DNA of 64,000 bases from JAGVPT01 sp963827085. GTDB lineage: Bacteria; Bacteroidota; Ignavibacteria; UBA10030; UBA8401. Positions within the stretch are counted from its first letter, which is position 1, and each line of letters starts with the position of its first letter. The notes under the pieces are model-generated. The model saw nothing but the letters and a program-made list of their open reading frames with translations. It had not been told where the DNA came from and did no database searches. Position numbers and translations under genes: made by a program. Positions 16,485-24,603 of the stretch are shown here, piece by piece. Location of the stretch: assembly GCA_963827085.1 (NCBI GenBank), contig CAWGZY010000001.1, positions 124,001-188,000 of the forward strand, in the 5' to 3' direction.

Positions 16485-17972
16485 ATGAACATCCTTCTTG
16501 TCAATCCCTTTTTCCCGGATACTTTTTGGGGATTTCGTCATGCGTTGAAATTTGTTTCAAAAAAAGCTGCTTATCCTCCTCTGGGTCTTCTGACAGTCGG
16601 TGCAATGCTCCCCCCGCTCTGGAAGAAGAAACTTGTCGATATGAATGTCGAAGTGCTGAGAGACAATGATCTGCGTTGGGCTGATTATATTTTTCTCGGC
16701 GGAATGTCCGTTCAGCAAAAATCTGTGAGAGAAATTATCGACCGCTGTAAATCGATGGGAAAAACAATTGTCGGCGGCGGCCCGTTGTTCACAGTTCACC
16801 ATAAGGAATACGAAGATGTCGACCATCTCGTACTCAATGAAGCGGAGCTTACATTGCCCCGGTTTATCGAAGACCTTGGACGCGGATCTCCTCGTCATCT
16901 CTACAAATCCGATTCGTGGGCAGACGTAACGACGACTCCCGTCCCGCTCTGGAACCTCATTAACTCCAGGGTTTACGGATCCCTGAACTTGCAATATTCG
17001 CGCGGTTGCCCGTACGACTGTGAGTTCTGTGATATCACGGTACTGTACGGCCGCGTTCCCCGGACGAAAACGAAAGACCAACTTCTTGCTGAACTCGAGG
17101 CACTGTACACATTTGGGTGGAGGGGCGGCGTGTTTTTTGTGGACGACAATTTCATCGGGAACAAGAACAAACTCAAGAAAGAAATTCTCCCCGCCGTTAT
17201 TCAATGGATGGAGAAAAGAGGGCATCCGTTCGCTTTTAATACAGAAGCGTCTGTCAATCTTTCCGACGACGAGGAATTGATGCACCTGATGTCGAAAGCC
17301 GGCTTCCGCACTGTCTTTGTCGGCATCGAGTCTCCGCATGACGAGAGCCTCGCTGAATGCAAAAAGATACCCAACAGGAACCGCGACCTTATCGGATCCG
17401 TGAAGAAGATTCAGCAGCACGGCTTTCAGGTGCAAGGAGGTTTCATCGTCGGGTTCGACAGCGACCCCGGTTCGATTTTTCAGAAAGTGATTGATTTCGT
17501 TCAGGAGAGCGGGATTGTGACGGCGATGGTAGGTTTGCTGAATGCTCCGGTCGGCACAAGGTTGTATCAGCGTCTTTTGAAAGAAGGGAGATTATTGAAG
17601 GCGATGACTGGAGACAACACAGATTTCTCCATGAACTTTGTTCCCCGGATGAATCGTGAAGCCCTTTTGAAAGGATACCGATCGCTCCTTGAACATATTT
17701 ATTCCCCAAAACCGTACTACGCGCGTGTGAAGCAATTTCTTCGAACGTACAAACCGCCCGTGGTTCATTTGAATCGTATTACATTCGCAGAGATAAGGGC
17801 GCTCGTCTCATCGACAGTCGTTCTCGGGATTGTGGGAAAGGAACGCGTTCAATATTGGAAGTTATTCCTTTGGTCGCTCTTCACGAGGCCGCGGCTTTTT
17901 CCGCTCGCGATCACATTTTCGATCTACGGACACCACTTCCGCAAAATTCTCGAGGTCTATGCAGCAGGGTAA
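16485..17972 (+). CDS. B12-binding radical SAM protein
   Basis: A 495-aa radical SAM enzyme with an N-terminal cobalamin-binding-like domain (residues 1-140, starting MNILLVNPFFPDTFWGF, with GGGP near 97) and a radical SAM core. The cluster cysteines are Cys175, Cys179 and Cys182 in RGCPYDCEFCD. VFFVDDNFIGNK and VFVGIESPHDESL follow. The C-terminal 100 residues resemble the domain (DUF4070) found in hopanoid C-2 methylase and relatives, so a C-methylation of a lipid or other unactivated carbon is plausible. The start was chosen at ATG 16485 because AAGGAG precedes it by seven bases; the frame is open upstream to 16338. It nearly abuts kdpE on the other strand. Confidence 0.88.
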   Translation: MNILLVNPFFPDTFWGFRHALKFVSKKAAYPPLGLLTVGAMLPPLWKKKLVDMNVEVLRDNDLRWADYIFLGGMSVQQKSVREIIDRCKSMGKTIVGGGPLFTVHHKEYEDVDHLVLNEAELTLPRFIEDLGRGSPRHLYKSDSWADVTTTPVPLWNLINSRVYGSLNLQYSRGCPYDCEFCDITVLYGRVPRTKTKDQLLAELEALYTFGWRGGVFFVDDNFIGNKNKLKKEILPAVIQWMEKRGHPFAFNTEASVNLSDDEELMHLMSKAGFRTVFVGIESPHDESLAECKKIPNRNRDLIGSVKKIQQHGFQVQGGFIVGFDSDPGSIFQKVIDFVQESGIVTAMVGLLNAPVGTRLYQRLLKEGRLLKAMTGDNTDFSMNFVPRMNREALLKGYRSLLEHIYSPKPYYARVKQFLRTYKPPVVHLNRITFAEIRALVSSTVVLGIVGKERVQYWKLFLWSLFTRPRLFPLAITFSIYGHHFRKILEVYAAG

Positions 17973-17975
17973 ATA

Positions 17976-18668
17976 CTAACCCTCATCAGTTCTTAATCTG
18001 TATCCGATGCCCGATTCCGTGAGAAGCATCTTCGGCTTCGACGGATCGTCTTCAATTTTTTTTCGCAGCTGGGCAACATAGATCCGCGTGTACTGTGTTT
18101 CCTCTGCGTTGGTGGGTCCCCATACCTGTTCAAGGATAAAACGGTGGGTCAGCACTCTTCCCGCATTTCTCACGAAAAGTGCGAGCAATGCATATTCTGT
18201 CGCTGTCAGCTTCACCACTTCATTTCCCTTTTTTACCAGCCGGGCCGACAGGTCGACTGTCAGACCTTGCATCGTGAAAACTTCTTTGTCGGGAAGCGAT
18301 GTGCGGTGGCGGAGCGCTGTCCGTACGCGGGCGAGCAATTCGCCTGTGCGGAATGGTTTCACCAGATAATCATCCGCCCCGGCGCCGAGGCAATCGACGA
18401 TATCCGCTTCGGCATTGCGGACGGAAAGAATAATAACGGGAATCGTTGCCCATTCGCGAATTGCCTTCAGGACGCTTAGCCCATCGGTGTCGGGTAATCC
18501 CAAATCAAGAATGATGAGTTCCGGACGTTCGGTCGCCGCCATTCTCATCCCCTCATTTCCTGTTAACGCGAATTTAAGAGAATAGTCTTGCGGGCCGAGG
18601 GTCAATTCGAGAAGGCGGCGAATTTGTATTTCATCGTCAATAATCAGGATGACGGGCTTTGTGCTCAT
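17976..18668 (-). CDS. kdpE: KdpE response regulator
   Basis: An OmpR-family regulator of 230 aa controlling kdp expression. The receiver domain has the acidic pair at 11-12, the phosphoacceptor Asp55 in LIILDLGLPD and Lys104 in DYLVKPFR. The DNA-binding winged helix occupies about 130-228 (LTATEYALLALFVRNAGRVL, TRIYVAQLRKKIEDD). Its start overlaps the kdpD stop by four bases, so the two are translationally coupled. A KdpE-like box is present upstream of kdpC at 30567-30608. Confidence 0.95.
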   Translation of the reverse strand: MSTKPVILIIDDEIQIRRLLELTLGPQDYSLKFALTGNEGMRMAATERPELIILDLGLPDTDGLSVLKAIREWATIPVIILSVRNAEADIVDCLGAGADDYLVKPFRTGELLARVRTALRHRTSLPDKEVFTMQGLTVDLSARLVKKGNEVVKLTATEYALLALFVRNAGRVLTHRFILEQVWGPTNAEETQYTRIYVAQLRKKIEDDPSKPKMLLTESGIGYRLRTDEG

Positions 18669-21337
18669 TGCTGTTTCGAAAGTACGGCGTTCATTGGGAT
18701 CCGTAACGTGAATTCTGCTCCGGCCGGAGCGAGATTCTTTGCAGCCAGTGTCCCTTTATGCGCTTCGGCGAAACCTTTTGCGATCGTGAGACCGAGGCCT
18801 GAGCCGCCGCTTTTCATCCCTTCGGCACGATAAAATTTTTCGAACACTTTAGGGAGGTCATCCTTTGTGAGTCCGGGTCCATTGTCTGCAACGACGATGA
18901 CACATTCTTTCCCTTCAATTTTTGCTTCAACGGCAATAGAACTCCCATCCTGTGTATGAACCGCCGCATTGTGAATAAGGTTCGTAAGGGCTTGTTCGAC
19001 CAGCCCGAAATCCAATTTGACAAGCGGCATCTCATCCTGCACTTTGACGACAACGGAATGACGTACAAGCTCACGGTCTAATCCCTTGATCGCGGCATTG
19101 ATAAGGTCGTGAACGTCGCACCAGTCCATCTTCGGTTGGATCATTCCCGACTCGAGCCGCGACATGTCGAGGAGGTTTGCAATGAGCCGGTTGAGTCGTT
19201 CGGCCGCGATGTGAATTTCTTTTGTATACTCATCCGACGACGGAGCTGCCTGGCCGGCTGATGTCTTCATGAGGTTTTCTGAAGCGCCCATGATTGCCGC
19301 GATGGGCGTCCGAAGTTCATGCGAGATCGAATTGAACAAGATTTTGTACAGCCGCTCCGATTCTGCGACGACGATCGATTTTTTGTTGACATCGTTCAAC
19401 AGTTCCCGTTCCATGGCCGACGCGATTTGCGCAATGAAGTTGTCGAGCGACGTCTCCTCGTCGGAGGAGAGTTTTTCGTTTCGATGCAGCCGAACGCCGA
19501 TTACGCCGAGAGGGTAGCGGGGACCGGAGACCGGAAAATATGTCGTCTCAGCCGATGGAAGTGTGTCGGTATATTTGCCTGCCTTTTTTTCATTCCAATA
19601 TGTCCATGAAGCAACGCCGTATTCTTTTGCGTCAAGGTTAAAAGAGCTTGCTTTGTGCGGATGGGCCGATATTTCACCGTCCGCTTCACCGAGAATGATC
19701 GCAACGTCTGCATCGAAATATTTTTTGATGTTCGAAACCGCCGCCCGGATCACCTCTTCCTGCGAATGCGCTGAGGAGAGGTCGTTTGTTAGGGCGAAGA
19801 GGGCAGACGTCCGCTCCTCGCGCTGTCGAACAGCTTTTTCTCTTGCCCGTACGCGCGCGGTGAGAACCCCCGTCACCAATGCCACGATAAAATAAACGCC
19901 GAGCATCATGACATCTTCAACGCGTCCTATGGAAAAGGTAAAGATCGGCGGGATGAAAAAAAAGTCCCACACTAACGCTCCCATGGCGGCTGCTATAAGC
20001 ACGGGACCCGGGCCCATCCGTAAAGGAAGAAGGGAAACGGTGAGCAGGATGATCATCGAAACAGTTCTATATCCGATGAGTTGTGCAAAAGGAAAACAAC
20101 AAAGGGCGACAATGGCGACGATGGCTGATGCAAGGATATATTGCGTTATGGTAGACTGAAGCTTGGGAATGGCGCGCCGTTTTCTTTCTTGCTGCGTAGT
20201 ATCTTCCTGTCCGACGATATAGACGTCGACGTTGTGGCTTTTTTCGACAAGGTCCCCTATCAACCGCTGCGAACGCGAGAACAAGCCTCGCTTTGATTTT
20301 CCGACAAGAATTTGCGTCGCGTTCTGTTCGCGTGCGACGCGAATGAGCGCGTCCGCAACATTTTCGTCCGAGGTCGTAATGATCTCCGCTCCTAATTTGC
20401 GAGCAAGGGAAATATTTTTCGACAACTGCTCTTTATCGCTCTCCTCTAACGGTGCGGAAGTCTCGACGCATACTACCGCCCATGAAGCATTCATCGTGTA
20501 TGAGAGCCTTCGTGCCCAGCGGAGAACGGAGACGGAGTGCGGGCTTGGACTGATGCCCACAATCAGACGTTGTCCGGATTTCCACGGACCGGCAATCCGT
20601 GCGGTACGCATATAATCGCGCAACTGATGGTCGACGCGCTCGGCTGTCAACCTGAGGGACATTTCGCGCAACGCCGTAAGGTTTCCCTTGCGGAAAAAAT
20701 TCTGTATGGCTTGCTGCGAGCGTTCGGGAGCGTAGACCTTCCCCTCTTCCAATCTCTTCAGAAGCTCGTCCGGGGGCAAGTCGATGACTTCGATATCATC
20801 CGCCCGTTCAAAGATAGAATCGGGAACAGTCTCCCGTATCACCGAGCCGGTGATTTGTGCAACAGCATCGGCGCGGCTTTCGAGATGCTGAACATTCAAA
20901 GTCGTATACACATCAATGCCGTTGTCAAGAAGCTCCTGGACATCCTGGTACCGTTTGAGATGGCGGCTTCCCGGAGCGTTGGTATGGGCGAGTTCGTCTA
21001 CAAGAACGAGCTTTGGCTTCCGTGCGAGGATCGCGTCGAGGTCCATTTCCTCTACAACGCTGTCGCGATAGTCGATCTTTTTGCGCGGGATGAAAGGGAG
21101 GTTTGCAACGAGCGCTTCTGTTTCGGGACGCTTGTGCGTTTCGACGATGCCAATGACCACATCAATCCCTTTTGAGATGGCCTCGTGCGCTGCCGTGAGC
21201 ATGTCGTATGTCTTGCCCACGCCCGCGCACATGCCGAAAAAGATTTTCAGCTTCGCCTTTGCGGCATTTTCCTCTTCTTTTCGTAAAGCGTGGAGAAGAG
21301 CGTCTGGGTCGGGTCGGGATTCATCGATGGAAATCAT
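18665..21337 (-). CDS. kdpD: KdpD sensor histidine kinase
   Basis: An 890-aa membrane kinase that senses K+ and ionic stress and phosphorylates KdpE. In order: the KdpD N-terminal domain with the Walker A motif GMCAGVGKTY near 35-44 and LVDELAHTNAPGSRH; a universal-stress-protein domain near 250-370; four clustered hydrophobic spans near 395-500; a GAF-like region; the dimerisation helix with the phosphoacceptor His near 672 in SISHELRTPIAAI; and the ATPase domain with VADNGPGLT and GGSGLGLTIAKGF. The length is typical. The 4-kb insertion element ends only 49 bases upstream of its ATG, cutting it off from kdpB. No ribosome site is obvious. Confidence 0.95.
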   Translation of the reverse strand: MISIDESRPDPDALLHALRKEEENAAKAKLKIFFGMCAGVGKTYDMLTAAHEAISKGIDVVIGIVETHKRPETEALVANLPFIPRKKIDYRDSVVEEMDLDAILARKPKLVLVDELAHTNAPGSRHLKRYQDVQELLDNGIDVYTTLNVQHLESRADAVAQITGSVIRETVPDSIFERADDIEVIDLPPDELLKRLEEGKVYAPERSQQAIQNFFRKGNLTALREMSLRLTAERVDHQLRDYMRTARIAGPWKSGQRLIVGISPSPHSVSVLRWARRLSYTMNASWAVVCVETSAPLEESDKEQLSKNISLARKLGAEIITTSDENVADALIRVAREQNATQILVGKSKRGLFSRSQRLIGDLVEKSHNVDVYIVGQEDTTQQERKRRAIPKLQSTITQYILASAIVAIVALCCFPFAQLIGYRTVSMIILLTVSLLPLRMGPGPVLIAAAMGALVWDFFFIPPIFTFSIGRVEDVMMLGVYFIVALVTGVLTARVRAREKAVRQREERTSALFALTNDLSSAHSQEEVIRAAVSNIKKYFDADVAIILGEADGEISAHPHKASSFNLDAKEYGVASWTYWNEKKAGKYTDTLPSAETTYFPVSGPRYPLGVIGVRLHRNEKLSSDEETSLDNFIAQIASAMERELLNDVNKKSIVVAESERLYKILFNSISHELRTPIAAIMGASENLMKTSAGQAAPSSDEYTKEIHIAAERLNRLIANLLDMSRLESGMIQPKMDWCDVHDLINAAIKGLDRELVRHSVVVKVQDEMPLVKLDFGLVEQALTNLIHNAAVHTQDGSSIAVEAKIEGKECVIVVADNGPGLTKDDLPKVFEKFYRAEGMKSGGSGLGLTIAKGFAEAHKGTLAAKNLAPAGAEFTLRIPMNAVLSKQQ

Positions 21338-21378
21338 ACGGTAATATATTGATTCTTTTGCCCATTTTCATCCACTCG

Positions 21379-21402
21379 TGTTTATTGGTAGTGGGGTCTT
21401 TT
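21379..21402 (+). repeat. left target duplication and terminal inverted repeat
   Basis: TGTTTATT at 21379-21386 is the left copy of the target duplication. GGTAGTGGGGTCTTTT at 21387-21402 is the left terminal inverted repeat, a perfect match to the complement of 25444-25459. Confidence 0.93.
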
Positions 21403-21488
21403 GCTTTTCAAACCGGAAGGAGGCTTAAATGAGCTTCTTTCGGCGTGACAAAATTTCAGGGAGAAGAATTTGGCATGGAAAAATTATT

Positions 21489-21944
21489 TCATTGCATCTC
21501 TGCAAGCTCGGTGTCAAATCGGTTTTTGCATTCTGGACAAAGTGCGTAAGAACCCTTTCCAATATCCCAGTAGAATTGGAGAATCGACTTCTTTCTATCC
21601 TGATAGCACTTTGCGCAAATCCAGTGCATTGGCTCGGCGGTCTTATTCGATTCATTGGGCGCGTAAACATAAGCCCCCAATTTAAGTTTTTTAAGGCTAT
21701 ACAACGCGGCTGTATCATCCCAGCGTTCAAAGCTCAGAATTTTCTTTTCAAGTTCGTCTTTTTGCTTCAAGAGAGAAAAATGATCTTCTTGGAGCGTAAG
21801 TGCATTGCTTTGTATGGTGAAAATCCGTTCGCGCAAATCAGAAGTAGCCTCAAAGATTTGTTTCTCATCGTGAATAGATTGTAAGCCTTTAGCGATGTTC
21901 GATAATGCGCCAATTGAACTAATAAACGCTGAAAAGTCTGCCAT
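21489..21944 (-). CDS. coiled-coil protein with C-terminal zinc ribbon
   Basis: A 151-aa passenger gene of the mobile element. Residues 1-75 are helical and heptad-like (LQSIHDEKQIFEATSDLRER ... LLKQKDELEKKI). The C-terminus holds two Cys pairs, HWICAKCYQDRK near 107-118 and ALCPECKNRF near 133-142, a likely zinc ribbon. Similar small proteins with a coiled coil, a WDxxxxxYxLxxL segment and this ribbon occur in enterobacterial and phage accessory regions and have no known function. It is transcribed leftward from the divergent region holding the first structured-RNA-like block. GGGAGAAATC precedes the ATG. Confidence 0.72.
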   Translation of the reverse strand: MADFSAFISSIGALSNIAKGLQSIHDEKQIFEATSDLRERIFTIQSNALTLQEDHFSLLKQKDELEKKILSFERWDDTAALYSLKKLKLGAYVYAPNESNKTAEPMHWICAKCYQDRKKSILQFYWDIGKGSYALCPECKNRFDTELAEMQ

Positions 21945-21994
21945 GATTTCTCCCTTGCTGGTTGGTGGTTGACAATATCTTTAGAATTAACCGA

Positions 21995-22130
21995 AAATTC
22001 AAATTTGAAAAAGGCTTAAAAATGACGTAAATTCATTCAGAAAAACATCGTGTGCCGTCCTGGATGCACGATAAGAGAATTTAAAAATCCCCCCGTTCCG
22101 CGCATTGACGCGGAGGGTGAACGCAAGTTC
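21995..22130 (+). other. structured-RNA-like repeat block, copy 1
   Basis: Bases 21995-22059 match 23231-23295 at 63 of 65 positions. They are followed by the stem TCCGCG-cattga-CGCGGA (22097-22114) and then GAAC-gcaa-GTTC (22119-22130) with a GNRA-type loop. In the other copy the stem pairs differ but pairing is kept. The block lies between the divergent genes at 21489 and 22164 and ends 33 bases before the latter. It may be a leader RNA of the rightward gene. Confidence 0.5.
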
Positions 22131-22163
22131 AGGTAGTGCTCAATTTTGAAAGGAAGGCTTAAA

Positions 22164-22514
22164 ATGAGACAGAATCAAGATGACAGAATTTCAGTAGATA
22201 AAACTTGGCACAATAAAGAACAAGGCTTGCTCGTCTTTGGACATTTCCTACATTCAAACGGTGGGATGGACTTGATTGACATAGACAGCGACGGAACGGA
22301 TTTGATTATTCGGGTAAGAGAATACAGTATGGAGTCGATAAAATCTGGAGAAATAACAGATGATTCCAAGTCACTGGACTACGTAGAAATGAGAATAGCA
22401 ATCAGTAGAATTAGGCGTAGATGGTTTAGGTCTTTAATTGTACGTCTAAAACTCGGAGCGCGGAAGTCCAAACGGTATATAGATCATTATAGTGTCCGAC
22501 TCGTACGTCCTTGA
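22164..22514 (+). CDS. hypothetical protein (element passenger)
   Basis: A 116-aa protein of unknown function starting at ATG 22164, seven bases after AAAGGAAGG. The first 80 residues look like an ordinary soluble domain (GGMDLIDIDSDGTDLIIRV, KSLDYVEMRIAIS). The last 35 residues are very basic (RIRRRWFRSLIVRLKLGARK) and overlap the convergent gene at 22426-22668 by 89 bases. The C-terminus may therefore be an artefact of truncation by a past rearrangement. Its leader contains the first structured-RNA-like block. Confidence 0.5.
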   Translation: MRQNQDDRISVDKTWHNKEQGLLVFGHFLHSNGGMDLIDIDSDGTDLIIRVREYSMESIKSGEITDDSKSLDYVEMRIAISRIRRRWFRSLIVRLKLGARKSKRYIDHYSVRLVRP

Positions 22515-22668
22515 TTGTTTTGTCGTCTGGAATTATCTCCACAAAGTATTCTTCCGGCACACGATGAGTTACTGTTACGCGGAAAGTTTTATCCTTGTAT
22601 TTACAAGGTATAGTTTTTGATGTGTTATTGAGAGGAAGGAAGTCGTCTAAAGAAAGTGGAAAGTCCAT
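22426..22668 (-). CDS. hypothetical protein (element passenger)
   Basis: An 80-aa soluble protein of unknown function. It starts MDFPLSLDDFLPLNN and contains KDKTFRVTVTHRVPEEYFVE, which has the alternation expected of beta-strands. AGGAG lies five bases before its ATG. Its 3' end overlaps the convergent gene 22164-22514. It is the second leftward gene in the element after the lipoprotein gene at 22709-23155, with a 40-base gap, so the two probably share a transcript. Confidence 0.55.
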   Translation of the reverse strand: MDFPLSLDDFLPLNNTSKTIPCKYKDKTFRVTVTHRVPEEYFVEIIPDDKTIKDVRVGHYNDLYTVWTSALRVLDVQLKT

Positions 22669-22708
22669 AGCAGCTCCTATAATTATGAGGACGCTTTATC
22701 ATTTTTTA

Positions 22709-23155
22709 CTATCGGCATTGACCGTACAGCGGGATTGTTATTGGGCTGCTTGCCGTTGTAGCGTTGTGTTTGATAGTAAGATACCCGTAATGGTTTCCCG
22801 TAGCTAAGGGTTTGTATTGCATCAAAATATCAATCTCCGTGCCCGGCAATAACAGAAAATTTGGGCCGCCCGACATAAGAGAAAAATAGGTTCCTGTAAC
22901 CGCTACGCTCCCCGAAAGGCTGGCGTTTGATGTTGAGGGGTTTAAAATGATTACGTTTGCGGTTGTGGCCGTTGAAACCGGGTTCAGCCCAAAGTAGAGA
23001 TAGCCTTGATATGCTAAATCTGCGGTGATGGTAATGTTAATAACTGTCCCTGGTGGAGTGGTTACTGTTGACGTTTGGGGGTTGCTTGAATCCTTCTTAC
23101 AGCTAAAGAAGAGAACTGAGCAAAGCAGAAGTGGTAAGTATAGAATGGTTTTCAT
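22709..23155 (-). CDS. lipoprotein with choice-of-anchor-D-like domain
   Basis: A 148-aa exported lipoprotein. The signal sequence MKTILYLPLLLCSVLFFSC ends in a lipobox with Cys19 as the lipidated residue, followed by KKDSS. The mature part resembles the choice-of-anchor D / ASPM-SPD-2-Hydin-like beta domain: ITITADLAYQGYLYFGLNPV, VTGTYFSLMSGGPNFLLLPG, and GYLTIKHNATTASSPITIPL near the end. AAAGGAG precedes the ATG. As cargo on a mobile element, a surface lipoprotein is unusual. Its leftward promoter probably lies in the second structured-RNA-like block region. Confidence 0.72.
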   Translation of the reverse strand: MKTILYLPLLLCSVLFFSCKKDSSNPQTSTVTTPPGTVINITITADLAYQGYLYFGLNPVSTATTANVIILNPSTSNASLSGSVAVTGTYFSLMSGGPNFLLLPGTEIDILMQYKPLATGNHYGYLTIKHNATTASSPITIPLYGQCR

Positions 23156-23230
23156 GTGTTCTCCTTTGCGGATGGTGAAGGGCGTTAAGGTATTCTAAAT
23201 TGCAACGGCAATATGCTTACAATTAAGTGT

Positions 23231-23398
23231 AAATTCAAATTTGAAAAAGGCTAAAAAATGACGTAAATTCATTCAGAAAAACATCGTGCGCCGTCGCGGG
23301 TGTGCGACCAAAGAAATTTCAAAAAATCCTTCTCGTTCCCTGCTCGACAGGGAGGGCAATCGAAAGTTTGCTCCGCGACACGGGAGGGATTTTTTTAT
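23231..23398 (+). other. structured-RNA-like repeat block, copy 2
   Basis: This is the second copy of the 65-base block (23231-23295), followed by TCCCTG-ctcga-CAGGGA (23337-23353) and a CAATC-GAAA-GTTTG hairpin (23357-23370). An outer pairing AAAAAATCCTTCTC (about 23321-23334) with GGGAGGGATTTTTT (23382-23395) would enclose both hairpins and cover the GGGAGGG that should serve as ribosome site for the gene starting at 23400. It could therefore act as a translation- or transcription-control element. Confidence 0.55.
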
Positions 23399-23399
23399 T

Positions 23400-23942
23400 G
23401 TGAATATGCCGCGAAAGAAAATTCCGGGAGAATTTCTGAGGATTAACGAAGAAGAAGATGGGCAATTCAGAATTGAGTACTCCTTTGAAGGAAATCCTTA
23501 TTGGGTAAAGATGAGTGTTGGCTCAACGTCTATGTCCGCGGACGGTTTAGTTGGGGAACACAACGTAAACGCGCTAATCGAATTATTGGCTTCGCTACCG
23601 GAAGATAACGCCGATGCAATGAAGTTAAAAATACAGCTTCAGGAAAATAGAATTTTAGCAGTTTGGCCACAAATGTACATTGCTTACCGCAAGGGAGAGA
23701 ACTTGGGGCAATTTTTTCAAGGCGATGTTAATCAAGAGAAGGAAATAAACCCTGTGGTTCCTATCAAGGAATGGTTACAAAGCAAAGCTAAGTTCGCCGA
23801 GTTCGTGAGGGATGAGTATGAGAAAAATCAGAATAAGTATAAGAGTTTAAAGGACGCAACGGAAAAGATATATGCTCAATATGTCTTTCCAAACGAAGAG
23901 TGGACATTTAAACAATGCTATGATTTTGTGAGGAAAAAGTAA
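23400..23942 (+). CDS. hypothetical protein (element passenger)
   Basis: A soluble protein of about 180 aa with no recognised domain. The frame is open from 23286, but the earlier codons lie in the RNA-like block. GTG 23400 (12 bases after GGAGGG) or ATG 23406 is the likely start, giving MPRKKIPGEFLRINEEEDGQ. A beta-rich first half (FRIEYSFEGNPYWVKMSVGS) is followed by a helical, charged second half ending EEWTFKQCYDFVRKK. It lies downstream of a hairpin that could mask its ribosome site. No transposition or defence motif is visible. Confidence 0.6.
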   Translation: MNMPRKKIPGEFLRINEEEDGQFRIEYSFEGNPYWVKMSVGSTSMSADGLVGEHNVNALIELLASLPEDNADAMKLKIQLQENRILAVWPQMYIAYRKGENLGQFFQGDVNQEKEINPVVPIKEWLQSKAKFAEFVRDEYEKNQNKYKSLKDATEKIYAQYVFPNEEWTFKQCYDFVRKK

Positions 23943-24233
23943 AAATGTGAAAGAATGTGAAGGTTTGTGATTGATTATGTGAAGATTTTCGTGATAATTT
24001 GCCCTTTCCCGCCTGCTATATTATCCCTGTTCGTTTAAATAAAAATCCCCCTTCCAATGAGCTTTGGAGAGGGGGCTAATTCACTAAAACCGTCCAACAA
24101 TACGAAGGGAATAGGTGTATGAGTAACGTGCTTAAAATAATACTGTCTGCCCGTTAGGGGAGGCGGGTTATTCCTTCGACAACTGAAAGATAAAAAGTTC
24201 TTTCGAGAGAATCAAGAAAAATTAAAATACTAC
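23943..24233. other. intergenic part of the element with hairpins
   Basis: No gene is seen in this stretch. CCCCCTTCCAA at 24047-24057 pairs imperfectly with TTTGGAGAGGGGG at 24063-24075. Because AAAAAT precedes it, on the minus strand it would form a stem followed by a T run, so it could stop leftward transcripts entering the element from kdpB. A second C/G-rich inverted stretch lies near 24152-24172. Confidence 0.5.
24046..24075 (-). terminator. possible leftward terminator
   Basis: The C5/G5 stem with one bulge is preceded on the plus strand by AAATAAAAAT, which reads as a T-rich tail on the minus strand. It would face kdp read-through coming from the right. No minus-strand gene ends nearby, so this role is inferred. 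Confidence 0.45.
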
Positions 24234-24262
24234 TTGACAATAGATATAGTATGTATTATATT
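24234..24262 (+). promoter_or_regulatory. sigma-70-type promoter
   Basis: TTGACA at 24234-24239 and TATATT at 24257-24262 are 17 bases apart, a near-ideal promoter. The ATG of the small HTH gene begins only six bases after the -10 box, so the predicted transcript would start at or next to the start codon and be leaderless. Confidence 0.75.
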
Positions 24263-24267
24263 AAACC

Positions 24268-24465
24268 ATGACAAAGATGAAAGAGTTAAAAACGGTTGAC
24301 GGCTCGGAATACTTTACGATCAAGGAAGCGGCGAAGATATTGGGAATAGAAGCCAATTCCATCCGTAACTATCTATCATGGGGAAAGATCACAGCATACA
24401 AATTCAAGAGTTTAACGCTGATTAGCAGAGAAGAAATCGAACGCTGGAAGGAGTTACAGAAGTAA
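24268..24465 (+). CDS. small helix-turn-helix (excisionase/MerR-like) protein
   Basis: A 65-aa DNA-binding protein. The core YFTIKEAAKILGIEANSIRN, followed by YLSWGKITAYKF and SREEIERWKELQK, is the winged-helix HTH_17 pattern of excisionase-type proteins. It could regulate or direct the transposase encoded 139 bases downstream, or repress the element's promoters. A strong promoter lies just before it with almost no leader and no ribosome site. ATG 24277 is an alternative start. Confidence 0.8.
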   Translation: MTKMKELKTVDGSEYFTIKEAAKILGIEANSIRNYLSWGKITAYKFKSLTLISREEIERWKELQK

Positions 24466-24475
24466 ATTAAATAGC

Positions 24476-24537
24476 GAAGCCGCAAGTGTTTGTAGCACCT
24501 ACGGCTTCTAAATCACTTGTCCGAGTGAACGGACAAA
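24476..24537 (+). other. two hairpins upstream of the transposase
   Basis: GAAGCCG (24476 on) pairs with CGGCTTC ending at 24509, and TTGTCCG pairs with CGGACAA at about 24518-24537. They lie between the HTH gene and the transposase gene. No T run follows, so they may be attenuation or protection structures limiting transposase expression; this is inference. Confidence 0.4.
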
Positions 24538-24603
24538 TAACCTCGTTTAAAAGGTACGTTCATGATCGGACAAAATCAAGTCCAAAATAAAGGAGATTTT
24601 GCC

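Noticed and set aside
21379..21391. A 13-base target duplication TGTTTATTGGTAG at both edges of the insertion
   Set aside because: The last five bases (GGTAG) are the element's own tip on the left but host sequence on the right; the inverted repeat fixes the element end, so the duplication is 8 bases and the extra five are a coincidence or site preference.
24152..24172. Hairpin CCCG...CGGG as a third copy of the structured RNA block
   Set aside because: It lacks the 65-base upstream block and the GNRA-loop hairpin.
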